From: Litomosoides sigmodontis
Taxonomy: Eukaryota > Nematoda > Chromadorea > Rhabditida > Onchocercidae
Direction of reading: 5' to 3'
DNA: 64,000 bases
Assembly (NCBI GenBank): GCA_963070105.1
Contig: OY718804.1
Span: forward strand, 2,644,817-2,708,816
Position 1 is the first letter of the stretch. Each line of letters starts with the position of its first letter. A model generated the notes under the pieces. It saw only the letters and a program-made list of their open reading frames with translations, did not search any database and had not been told where the DNA came from. Below are positions 34,719 to 46,811 of this stretch, one piece after another. A program made the position numbers and the translations under genes.

Positions 34719-35136
34719 AAACTGACACTGCCATCAACGGAACATTTCACTGATCACTGTACGTACCGTGTTTGTGAAAAAAAAAAAATTATATTCTTCA
34801 AGCATATGCTTTTCATGCATATGTGAAAGGTTACTTTATAAAAGTATTCTAACTTTTATGCACCCACCATTCCTCCTCCTAATATTATTTGATCGATTTC
34901 GATCAATTTTGAAAATACACCAAACAAGCAGCAGTAGCATTTTGCTCATTAAATTCAAAAAATAAAAATAAGATGATCAATTGATGTATTACTTTTTTCC
35001 CATTAAATAATACAAGGAAAAAAAATGGAAATGAATATCGCAATAAGTTTTATAATCGAACACTTCTATTTGCAAAAAAGAAGAGAAGGAGCTGATTTAA
35101 CATTTAACAATGTTAAGTAATTTAAAATCAATTCAA
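34719..35136. other. Intergenic between convergent collagen and PAN genes
   Basis: 418 bp holding both 3' ends; no other signal. Confidence 0.5.
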
Positions 35137-38100
35137 TTAACTTTTAAACAACAAGTCATCAATCATCTTCTTCTGCTTTCCTAGTGGACAATTTATTTCG
35201 AAATAATCCACAATATCAATGGTCTCTTCCACAAAAAGATTCTTTTGTGTTTGTCTATTTTCACTGTTTAGGATGCAATTTTGCTCCAATTCCTGGAAAA
35301 AAATTTTCAAAAAACAAAGTTAAAAGTTATTTCTATCCGATAACATTTATTTTATCACATTTCACTTATATACTTTTTATCACAAATTATGAAATTATTC
35401 GATGGAAATTACATAAACGGATGAGTTGTTGCTGTTGCTGTTGTTTTTTTGTTCTTTCTGAATTTACCTGGGGAAATCAAATATAGATATTTTGGAAATT
35501 TGCTTTTGAAAAAAATTTTGCACAAAAAGTATAGCTGGACTGGCCTACCAACCTCGTAGAAATATATAGCACTGGTACAATTCATTGCAAACAGCTGTCG
35601 TGATTTCAAGCAATTCTCGAAGCATTCCATAAATGATTGTGTTGTAACGACTGCTTCCGCAAATCCAACTAATATCATTTGTGGGAAACGATTTACACTT
35701 TCACATTCACTGCTAGAAATATTGTTGAAATTTTAAGTTAGAAGAATTTAGGGAGGTTATTTTTCAGTGAAAGAAGAAGGGAAAGATGTCAACGAATGTG
35801 ATGTGGTCACCTCATCAAACCATCGTCCACACAAATTTTCTCATAGTAACTTGCATCGGAATTTTGCTTCAATGCTTTGCCACCACGTGGTATTGCTGCT
35901 TCGCCAAATAAGCTACAACCATTTGCGCTATAGTCGAATGAACGACAGTCGAAAGGATGTCTTTTATCATCCTATAAATTTCATTTTAATTCCCTATTAC
36001 GATTACTGAATGATGAGGTTTCTGCTTGTTTGAATTAGAATTTTAATATGAAAATATTATCAAGTGACAATTTGGTTATTGAAAAGAAAATTTTAGTTTT
36101 ACCTGAACAAGCGCTAAATTTTACTAAGCTGAAACTGGAAAAAAGAGTTTGCGAAGTTGCAATCGCTAAATTTAACTAAAAGTGCGCTTAACTCATGAGG
36201 TATTGAAATTGAAAAGTTGGAATAAACATACGATATTGTTGGTGCATGCGCCGATGCATGCATCTAAATTATAAGTTTTTAAATCGATCCGACTAGCGCT
36301 ATCAAGCATAAATCCTTGAGTTTGTAAATACTTAACAACTTTCCCTCTTTCACAACTCTTCTGATTCCTATCTTCATTCCTCACCACTCCATTGTTCATC
36401 CCTTCACCTGCAAATTAGAAGTTCATCATCAACGCCAAAAAATTAATTCCAATGAATTCCATCAATGGAAAGTTGTCTTCCACTCACTTTCTCTCTCTTT
36501 GAAATCAATGACTAATGGTAAAACCTTTAAAATCCGTTCGCTTCAATTTCGTCTTTCCGGCATATTTCAAATCACATCCATCAGTAAAAGTTGGCTCCAA
36601 ATATGAATGTTCATAGTACTTGAGCAGTCTATAAAAAGAAGCGAAATATAAAGTTAATTTTGAAAATCTGAAGCAGTCTAAAGTATTTTTTAAATTTCAA
36701 ATTCACTTTAACTTAAATCAAAAATATATTAAGTGAAGGAATTATATATAATGACCAATATGTGAGTGCACATAACTTTCTAGTAATATGATTCCATTGC
36801 AACGAATGAAATGAAAGCTTACTTTGACGGTAGCTGATCACCTTGATGAGCAAAAAAATCACAAATCTAAAAGAGTGGTAATTTGAAAAATTTTCCAAAT
36901 TTTTTATTCTTCCAGTTACAGTCAAACTAAAAAGAAATTCACAATTTTCTTTTCAATTTATACAATATATTCTATACACATACATATGTTTGAAAAGAAA
37001 AAAAAAAGATCACTCATCTCTTTTTTTTTTTAAATTCTAACTTTTTAAAAAAAATTTCAAAATATTTTATAAAATTAAAGTTTTATCTTTGTGTTTGTTT
37101 GTGTGAGATATTGCAAAATGCTACTACCTTATTGGTAAAATCGTAAACGAATGAACGACAGCTGTAAACGTCATTTTGTGATTGCATGCATCGTTGCTTG
37201 CATTCCGTCAATTGCACGTTCGATCGCCGTTCGTACGGTTGCGCATTCACAACAATGCATTGATTGTAAAGACGAAAGCATACATCACCTTAGATTAATG
37301 AATTATCGAACATTTGTCAAATATTTTGGAATTTATATGAAAAATTTGAAAATTTGTAAATATTACAAAGTAAGTGGATGGGAACATACTTAGATCAGGT
37401 TTACCAATAATTAGATCACGTTGCTCATTGGTTGACGTGATATTTTTAGCAGTTGAAAGCTGAAATACTGTTTTAATGCTAGTTCGTAAGATAGTGCAAA
37501 AGTTTTTTCAACAAGCAATGACGCATGCATTAAGTGTTTTTATTTTATGAAGCAAGAAGAAAGGAAGTGTTAAATTAAATTAAATTAAATTAAATTATCG
37601 ATTAAAACTTTTTCAGTTAGTTTTATGTTAATTTCATTTTAACTAAGTAAATAAAATAAGTTAGACTTACTCTTTTATGATTAGCCGAATATTCATCATT
37701 TGCATATTTGACATTCGTAGTTCCGCCTGATTTAATTTCTGTTGAAAGATTGTTTCTAAATTCCATCCTACGTCTTTTTTTCGTACTCTATGCATTTTGA
37801 CCATTCTTTTTTTCTCTTTCAAAAAGAATGAAATTTTAAAATTTTTTTTAAAATTGAAAAATCTTTAAACTCGAATTATCCCATAAATATGTTTACAATC
37901 ATTGAATGTTATAAAAATTACTTCAAAATCTCATTCATATGATCATGCATGATCACATGTCTCAAAGCTCTATGTGCATGAAAAATGAAAACGGTTAATG
38001 CTAATAAATAAATTGAAAGAATAAATAGATAAGGAGATAAATAAGTAAATAAATAATTTAATCAATTAATTAAACAAGTAAAAAAAATAAATGAAAGAGA

Positions 38101-38284
38101 TACACGGACAAGTACGTAAACAAATAAATATTACTTATTAAAGCTGAAATGCTTATAATTTCAAATAAAATCCATACCTGTTGTGATTGGTGGAATTTGT
38201 TATGCCTTTGTATTCATACTTCTCACTTAGACATCTCTCTCCCGCTATCAGTGCAAGAAAATAGAAGCATTGCCACGCACGCAT
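35137..38284 (-). CDS. Secreted protein with three PAN/Apple domains
   Basis: Ten exons in transcript order: 38284-38178, 37755-37671, 37459-37390, 37288-37128, 36866-36823, 36628-36525, 36407-36232, 35971-35811, 35709-35553, 35292-35137; all phases agree; 406 residues. Starts MRAWQCFYFLALIAG, a signal peptide. Three PAN-type domains follow: about 88-165 (CFRLYNQCIVV, TECKQRCM, YSCRSFVYDF), 205-300 (SCERGKVVKYL, DACIGACTNN, FDCRSFDYSANGCSLF) and 303-390 (SFMECFENCLKS, AMNCTSAIYFYEELEQNCIL). The CRSFxY and Cys spacing resemble the PAN modules of nematode epidermal matrix proteins such as NOAH-1 and LET-653. Unlike those, no ZP domain or transmembrane helix is seen before the stop, so it is a PAN-only secreted product. 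PAN modules bind protein or carbohydrate; its partner is unknown. Position beside a cuticle collagen suggests an apical matrix role (inference). Confidence 0.85.
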
Positions 38285-40819
38285 CTAAATAGTAAATTAA
38301 ATTTTTGCAAAAAAAAATTTCCACCAACCTCGCCTGCCACAATGTTAACTATTAAATAGCCACTGAAGAAAAAAAAAGTAATACAATTTGTAAAAAAAAA
38401 AACGTTCCTAAATACATCTACCATACTATTTAGAAAAAAAAAAAGTAAAAAACGAATTATTAGGTAGGAGGAAATTTCAAATTTTTTTTTTTCATCAATG
38501 CAACTATATTAGTAAAATTTATTCAAAAAGAAAAGAAAGAGCAAAAAGGTTAAATTATTTAGAAGTGAAAAATTTAATTTTCAAAAATATGAATGAATGC
38601 ACCAAAATGCACCAAAATGCCAAAATGCACAAAATGCACTAAAATGCACCGTTTGGTTGATGTGTGTTTGAAAGTTGGGAAAATTTGAACGAAAATCCGA
38701 GCTTCTTTTTTCCAACAAATATTTCATTGTTAAAAAGATTGTGGAAAAATGCGACAGATTGTGGTGACATGCATTCAGACTCGGTCAAATGAAATAAATG
38801 TGTGACCGTGTGGCGCAAGAACACTTACTTCACGGACAGACAGAAGACAATTGACCCGAATTTATATAATTCAACATAAAACGTTTGCTTTATCATTTGA
38901 ATGAAAATGGCATTCATTGATAAATGATGATGGATAGAAGGTGAGTTTTTATTTCACTCATATCTTCCTACTCTCATTGCCAAATGCACGATTATTAGTA
39001 ACTTTTTTTCATTTCAAATAAAAATGAAAACAATATTTCAATGACGATCAATTTTCCTTTCTTTTAATCAAATTTGGAGACGAATGAAATGTACACAAGT
39101 GACATATTTGAGGATTCATCTAGGTTGCTCGATATTCATTTCAATGAGAAAAGCAGCTGTAAAACGAACATCCAAGAGTCATCATTAATTTAGAGCTTAA
39201 ACGGCAAGATTTAGAAGTGAAGAGTAAATCAATTAAAGGAAATGATTGTTATTTCGAATAGTTTTAGTAGTTTAATAAAATAATTGTTGCATCAATAAAT
39301 TATCACAAATGAAGATACGGTAATTTAGCTCACAGTTAGTGAGTTAAATTTTGAAATTTTTACTTTTTCAACTCCTCATCTCTCTCTCTCTCCCTTTTAA
39401 CATCAAATTGCCAGTTTTTTCAATTATCATACTACGTGATACAATATATATCGAGATTTTTCAAACGTTCATTCATCCATCATTAATGTTAAAATTTTTG
39501 GCAGTTGAAATTTTTAGATCAGACATTATCCATTTCATCAATTTTTTTAAATGTATTCACACAATTATATGTTACATTTATCGCTAACTTTCTTTTGCAA
39601 AAACAAAACTTCTACCGGCAACACTTTGAAAAACTCATAAATTATTTGTAGTTATGAAGCGAAGCAAAAAAAAAAATTCACGATTCCCGCATACGGTACG
39701 ATACATTTGTCCTATATCTCTCTTAAAACCCGTGTTACATGACTTCGCATACAACCTGAAACAATTGAAGACGCAAAAAACGTGTAGAGTAAATGAAGTG
39801 CAGAACAAAATGACTATGCAAAAAAAGCATTCTGCTCCTCAAATGTATATTAACCAATATTTCTCACTGTACATCATCACCTTTTCTTCATTATCGATTA
39901 AAAAATTTTGTGGAGATGTCTAAAGTTACTCAAACACGGCGAAATACAACGAGAACGAGATGCAGTACGATTTTTCAAATATAAAGCGCGAGAAAGACTG
40001 ATGACAACGTATTCAATACGATTTAATTTAAACTCTTCATAAAATAATCCGGATAAAAATTTTTTAAAAGAAGTCTCGAAATTGCCTATTCAAGTTTTTC
40101 TAAAGAAAAGATTGCCAAATGCAATTATATTTCTTAAATTAAACCTACTACAGCATAACATCCTCAATATATTCACACTGACCGCTAAACAGAACGCTGA
40201 TAAAGTGATCAGCAATGAAACAATACAACAAGAACAATGAAGCTTAAATGAATATAAACATATAGCAAAATCATGGTACCGTGAAAAACATGACATGGAG
40301 TAACATCGAACAAAAAGCATTCAAGGATTTCAGGAATTTTTCACCTAAATTTGGCTGTTAATTGCGTTCCCCTAGCAAATAACGATTGAACCTCTACACC
40401 AAATAATAAGGAAAAAACCTAGTGCATTAATATTTTCACTGTCATAGTTTTATTTTTAAAGATTTAGTAATAAATTTTATGAATATATTTCAATAAACGT
40501 AAGAAAACACAAAATAACGCAGAAAACATTGAAAATTCATTAATAAATAATTTAAAACATTAAAAAATAAAAAAAACAAGCTCAACTTCTCATTCCAACA
40601 CAAAAATTTATAATTTAAACTATCTGGCAATGCTTTGTCTTGTACCATTCTTGTACCAGTTAAAGTATATTCATGCAGTTGCGACTTTAGGAAACCATAA
40701 TTCTGGCAAGAGAAACTAACTCTTCTTCACGTAACAGTAATACTTTCTACAGCGGTTCAAGTAGAAACTTGAATATGTTTCATAAGAAATCCAAAACGGT
40801 GCTTAATATGCAAATAAAA
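38285..40819. other. Intergenic; short tandem repeat and possible coding relic
   Basis: Contains the upstream region of the PAN gene, a short CAAAATGCAC array (about 38597-38650) and, at about 39650-40330 on the plus strand, several adjacent frames with coding-like composition split by stops. I found no intact gene and no recognisable family. Confidence 0.4.
38597..38650. repeat. Short CAAAATGCAC tandem array
   Basis: About five imperfect copies of a 10-11 base unit (ACCAAAATGC / ACAAAATGC / ACTAAAATGC). Confidence 0.85.
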
Positions 40820-43729
40820 TTAGCCAAATCGTGGTCTTTTCGCTGACGTTGTTTCACTGTGTTGATTTGAATTACTCATATTAGCAGTGGAACTTGATAA
40901 TATGCTGCCAATGCTATCAGTGGATAACATATACCTCGCAACCGTTGCTGCCAGATACGGACATTCATTTTCCAGCGTAATCCAGTCCTGAAAAAAGCCC
41001 TTGTAAGAGCGGACGTACGTGACACAATTTTACATTCACAAGTGATTCATAATGTAAAATAAACAGGAAATATAAATAAGAAGTTCATATAAATAAGAAG
41101 CTCAATAACAGCATGTAGATAGAGACATATTTAGGGCCAACTACGTAATTGGCGTAATCCAGTATGAACTTCCTTCTTCTCCCTCAAAAGTAGGAGTAAA
41201 TGGAGTGAAAATGAGATGTACCTCATTATCGATAATGTAGTTACGATGTTTTTGCAATAAATTTAAAATTTTCCACTTTAAGATGGACGCGTTATACATG
41301 TCTGCAGCTCGGAGACGCTCACAAAAATTGCTGGATGACAAGTCCTTTACCAGAGCTTCCTGGCACAAATTCTTCAAACGATCCAGACAGAATCTGAAAG
41401 AATCCATTTAATTTAATGTATTAACTGATGTAGGAGGAAATAAGGTCACTTTCTTATCAAAAAGGAAAAAAAACCGGTCTGCAGCAGCTAAGATCTCCAG
41501 CGTTCGCTTTGATAATTCCGAACAGTTATCCTTGTAAATGTATTCCAGGACACATGCCATTGTTTCTGGAGTTATATCTTTCAATGTTACCTAAATAATT
41601 CAAGATTACCTAAAACATTCTTTAAACGAACAAATTGTTGTTAAAGATACGACCAATGGTGAAACTCAAATAAACTGACCTCTCCACTCACACTTTCTTG
41701 ATTATTTTGGTCTCTGAACATTGCCTGGAAGAAAGGTGATCGTGCTGAAAGAATTGCTTTGTGACATTTAAAGGAGCGTCGACCCACATGAAGTGTGAAG
41801 TCCGAAAAATCTCCACTATCCAGCAACTGTCCTAAATCGCGTCCTGAAACAACCGGGTGACAAAAACTAGTAATAATTAGAAATTTTTTCAACACTGACA
41901 AAACTTTATAGACCCACACATTTTAAATCACACAAAAAATATGGATTCTATATAAAGCTGGTAAAAATAGCTTCTGGACAAAGTTCCTGGACAATTCAGC
42001 ATTAGGAAAAATCTAATTAAGAAGCAGTAATTTAACATTAAAATCATAGGTCTTAATAATGTGCGAATTGAATTCACAAAACTTACCCACAAAATGATGA
42101 TCGAGACGTGTTTTAACTTCATCGGTAACGGCTAGGGACGTTGAAAGACCACTATTCCCGCAGAATACATCCAGATCAGGCTCTAGATCAGTACAGTTAT
42201 GGTCTCCGTATACAGTTAACTCCACACCAACAGTTAAGACATCATCGGGCAAGAATTTAGCAACACGACTCTGCAAAAATGCAAGACTGGATAGCTTAAT
42301 TAAAATACGACTAAGGAAAAACGTCAAAAACAAACCAAAAACTATCATGAAGTTACCTAAGGAATTATAAACAAACCTTTAAAGTCTCAGTGGAAAAGAA
42401 TTTTGATGCAGTAACAATTCCACCACGATTGATAGTGACAACATTTTTGTTCAACGCACATCCTCGTGGGCCATCCGCAGCCTCAATGTAGAAATTTACG
42501 CGAAAACGGAGTTTTGCGGATGGACATTCTGAAATATAGCTGTTAATATTTTTAAAGATTGTATTAAACACAATTAAATTTCCAGTTAGTAGATTTAATC
42601 TGAAAATAGATATGAATTTCCTGCTCTTCGTGCACTAATAATCTAACTCAGACAATTTATACACTTACTGAAAATTTGAAGAAATAAGGAAAGATATCCT
42701 CGGCAATCCTCATCTTTACCGCACGGAAACAATTTCAGTCTGAATCGATAATCATAGTCCGTAGAACCGAATATGCTAAAGAATTTAACTTATTCAGTGC
42801 ATTGTATTGTCAAAAAGCTTGCAACTTTACTCATTTTGGAATGTTGACAACAGCAAGATACTCCGGACCAATGAATCAGGAAAAATAATGATACTATTAG
42901 AGAGTCAGTTGGTGCTTGATTTGCTAATAACTCACCTTCGATGCCAAGCAATTTCTGCAATTTTCAAACAAAAGTTAGAAATTTAATCGCGTATTGTGTG
43001 TTAAATACACTACAAAAAATATTCTTCTGAACGATATCAAATGAAATTGCATGAAAATGAACAAATTAGTGTTTTTATAGCAAATTTGCATAAAATACTT
43101 CGCAAACAGCCTTACTTGTGGCATAACTACGAGTCTGCTATAAATAACAATGCTTCCAACACTAAGGGATAGTGCTTGCAAAAAATGTTATGTACCAGAC
43201 AATTCTTAATTTAAAATGGCTTTCAAAACAATTTTAATCATCGATGTCTAATTTAGCAAAGACGATCTTCATTAGATGCTGATCATTCCTATTCCGCTCT
43301 TATGTGGTTCTGTTTCTAATCTCACCCTTCAACTTGCATTTCTTTTTATTAATGAGAGGTACCCCTAAGTTTTTCGATCTCAAACGTCTAGGAAGAAAAC
43401 CTCTCCAACAGAAATCAACGCTCAGCAAATAATTTGTTTTCAAAAGAAAACAAAATGAAATACTCAAAATCTCATAACACTAACTTTGACTCAATGAAAT
43501 CACCCGGCAATGACAATTCTTGTTGTGCTGAGAACTGTGCAATGCTCCATTTATGCATGAAAACGATGGTATCCATTTTTGTAGCACATGCCGATATGTA
43601 TACAGCACCATCTAGATGTCGACATAAGTTGCTATTAGCACTCGAACCACACGTTCCCGAACTTGTCTGGGAATTTTCCGTACCACCAGTACGTTGTTGT
43701 GATAATTCATTGCTGTACTCTGCCAACAT
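40820..43729 (-). CDS. MATH-BTB protein (SPOP/BATH type), CUL3 adaptor
   Basis: Eight exons in transcript order: 43729-43485, 42775-42669, 42528-42377, 42270-42087, 41843-41680, 41590-41475, 41393-41222, 40987-40820; all phases agree; 435 residues. After a Ser/Gly-rich start, the MATH domain (about 55-200) reads [52 protein letters not shown] and [17 protein letters not shown]. The BTB domain (about 235-340) has [41 protein letters not shown] and [20 protein letters not shown]; a BACK/3-box-like helix region and a KRPRFG tail follow. MATH-BTB proteins bring substrates to CUL3 ubiquitin ligases. It is closer in layout to SPOP and BATH proteins than I can pin to one worm orthologue. The ATG directly follows an acceptor-like ATTATTGCAG, so this may be exon 1 with a trans-spliced leader or follow a 5' UTR intron. 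Confidence 0.9.
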
Positions 43730-46308
43730 CTGCAATAATATCATTAGAAATATGTCCGTTATTTGTACAACATATTTTTTTACACGCGTTTCACGTTTCA
43801 CTTTTATACACGTCTCACGTGGCACTCTTTTCGCAAGATTTTGCTTCTTCTTTTCATATCCATTGAACAAGCAAAAAAATATGTAAAAGGAAAGGAGCCT
43901 TCTTTTTTTGTGATACTTTATCAGTTTACCTACACAATCCCTATCCCTCTTGTCCTCTGACTGCAGTAATACGAATAATTTAAATGAAACATTTTAATCC
44001 CATAATTTTATTTTAAAATGAAATATCCCCACATCCAATTTATTATAGCAAGTATTGATACCGACGAATACAAACAAGTGTAACTCCCTAAAATGCTCTT
44101 CTCAAAAAAAAAAAAAAAAGTAGGGCTATAAATCCCGCTTCTGGTCAAAAACATTAGAAAGGTGGAAATTGTTCTGGAAAAATCGTTATACTATCAGATT
44201 TATGATAAGAAAAAAAAGAGCATTTGTCGTCTTCAAGTGTGACAGAATCCGAAAATCTGATTTAGCACTGATAATACTGATAAATTCAGCGCTCACCTAT
44301 AGGAGCACAATAATAATGCACCGTGCTAAATTTCGAAATGCTTTTTTGGTAGATGATAGTTTAGGCGAGCGAAACATCCTGTCCTACGAAACTTCATTTC
44401 TAAATTACGAAATACTATTATTAAGTGCTGCTCTGAACTCCTGAACAATTTTTTTTTTCTTTAGGAAACTATTTCATAAGGATGATATGTCTGCCTAGCG
44501 AATATATCTGGCAGTTATTTGTAACTATCTAAATGATCTAGTATTTCCTAGCATTCCATTTAAGCTTTGTTATTAACAAGATTAAGGGATAGCCAGATTC
44601 ACAAATTAAGTTCCCTAAAATTAATAATATTTGAACTTTCCCAATTTAGGGCACTTGAATACTACGAACTGCACAACTGCCATTCAAATAACATCGACAA
44701 ACATGGAAAGTGTCTTGGAGGATAATGTCTGAGAAGTTAATTAAAAAAATTAGAATATTGCAGTGTGTGAAAAACAGGAAGGTCACAATAATCTGTCCTA
44801 GGAAAATTTTTCAGGTCACCAGATCAACATGACACACTCATACAAAATACCTATCCTATTACCGTACATTTATTTACTTATATTATTACGATTATAGTAC
44901 AGAATAGGAAGAAAAATCGATTTAAAAAAAGATCACAGCTATCTTTCACAGTAAAATAAATGTTGAATTTAAGGGAAAAGCTAGAAATTAAAGAAAAAAA
45001 AAGACAGTGAATTAGTAGACTAATTTAATTGCTCAAAATCACAACAAAATATCAATTCCTCTGAAAAAAAAGAAACAAGATTTCAAGTGGCTAAAATTTA
45101 GGCCATTCAATATTTTTAGCATATTTAGCACATTTACAAATTCGTTTGGAATTTCTCACAAAAGACAGTCACAGATTATGATGTTTTAATTCAATGTGCG
45201 CAAATATATTTTAAAAAAAAGAGGTATTGCTAGTCCAACACGAACAGAATGTGTTGTAGGTGTGAAATGTGACAAATAATTCACACCAAATCCCACTTGA
45301 ATCTGTAAAAAAATCATAAATTAAGTGAAATTATTCTCATTTCTCTTGAAGCTGGCGGCGTCCCTTTCCACCATATCATACATGCACGTCTATAATCATT
45401 GTTATCATTTTAGCAAAAGTAAAGTGAACTATGCTTTTATTTTTAAAATTTACCTTTACTACAGTCAATACACGTTCTTTTTTCCACTACCTTTTTTCCC
45501 CACAGTAAATATGCAAATTTCAAGATTTTTGAATGAAATTTACGGAAATAATCGATCGGATCTGATGGAACGATGAAGAGTAAAATGATGCGCTGTGATA
45601 GGTGCAAATGGAATGAAAAAAAGGATAGCACTTTTCCTTTTTTTTTTAATTTCAAAACTATCCTTTTAATCGTTTTAAAGTACAATAGAAGTTAACATTC
45701 TATGAGGCAAAAACACACACTACCCAAGTGATCGATTTTGCTGAACCATTGTCAACATGCACGTATGATATTTTTAAATTACTTGCTACTAGCACTAATT
45801 AGTATAAACATTAAATTAGGACCGAGAATCTCCTACGTTCTATGCTAACTTCTCAAGCGCTAATCACAATCAAATTTTACACGCCACGTCTCTTACTGCA
45901 TCGAATTGTGGAATGGCCGAGCCTGAAAATATAGCGGTCAGTGTAGGGAGCGCGGACATATGGATGTGAGCAAGCGTACGTGACTGTTGCGCGCCATTGC
46001 AGCGTATAAACAAGTGAAGTGAGAGGTGTAGACGAGAAGATATTTGAGAATCTAACCGGTAGGGTCAGGTTACCTGGTAATTTCACCGATAACATACCGT
46101 AAATAGCATATTTTCATGATAATATTATCAATTCGTATCAATTGAACTGGTGATACGTGAGGCAACTCACACGTTGTTACGTTAAAAAATCCAACCTGCC
46201 TCATTCCTCTTTTGCTCCTTTTTTTTTTAATGACAAACAATCAGGCATTTCTTAATAAATTGTTGCATCAAAATTATTTTAAATGTAATTTTTTCCAATT
46301 TCACAATT

Positions 46309-46431
46309 GCTGAATTGGTTTCCTGCGTCGAATTTCCGTAATGCGGAATTGATTCACTCCGTCTAATTGCACAATGCGGAATTCGTTTACTACGTTTAAT
46401 CGTGCAATGCGGAATTTGTTTACTCCGTCTT
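46309..46431. repeat. 33-bp minisatellite, about 3.5 copies, open on the minus strand
   Basis: Units start AATGCGGAATT and run 33 bases to the next copy (about 46340, 46373, 46406), with an older, more divergent copy before them. As 33 is a multiple of three, the minus strand stays open and would give 11-residue repeats of the form xVNxFRIxxLx within 46301-46489. No splice context or family supports translation. Confidence 0.75.
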
Positions 46432-46757
46432 CTAAGAGGCTAAAATTCGATACGGTGCGGCAAATACGGTTATTCAACCAGTGAAACAATAGTTGAAAGA
46501 GTGTAGAAGTTTGTTTTTTTTTCCCACGCTATGGAAATTTGAATGACTTTGCTGGGGGAAAAAAAAAGAAGAAAATGTTAAAATTATAAAAAGTCACAAA
46601 TGTCCAACTGATTTTTACTCCTCTCATCATCGGTCATTCATCATTCATTCACTGAAATAGGTCTTCTCATTATGCACCGATAGTTTCCTCCCATTTGTGC
46701 TATTCATGTTTGAAAGAGTGAAATGGTAAAAATTTTATCTTTTAATCAAGACAGCAT

Positions 46758-46811
46758 ATTTGTTGTTGTTGTTGTTGTTGTTGTTGCGGTGGTGGTGGTG
46801 GTGGTAGTTGT
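46758..46811. repeat. GTT then GGT trinucleotide array
   Basis: A run of GTT units passes directly into GGT/GTG units; the Val-rich frame over it is a repeat shadow. Confidence 0.9.

Noticed and set aside
42800..42965. Possible extra exon in MATH-BTB intron 1 (minus strand, good acceptor, about 50 open codons)
   Set aside because: The direct join of exons 1 and 2 matches the MATH domain without a gap, and the extra frame ends in a stop. Intron retention cannot be excluded.
43434..43960. Plus-strand open frames opposite MATH-BTB exon 1
   Set aside because: They are shadows of the minus-strand exon and have no splice or family support.
45877..46095. Minus open frame of 72 codons in a CpG-richer patch
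   Set aside because: No family match or clear donor. More likely promoter or untranslated exon than protein.
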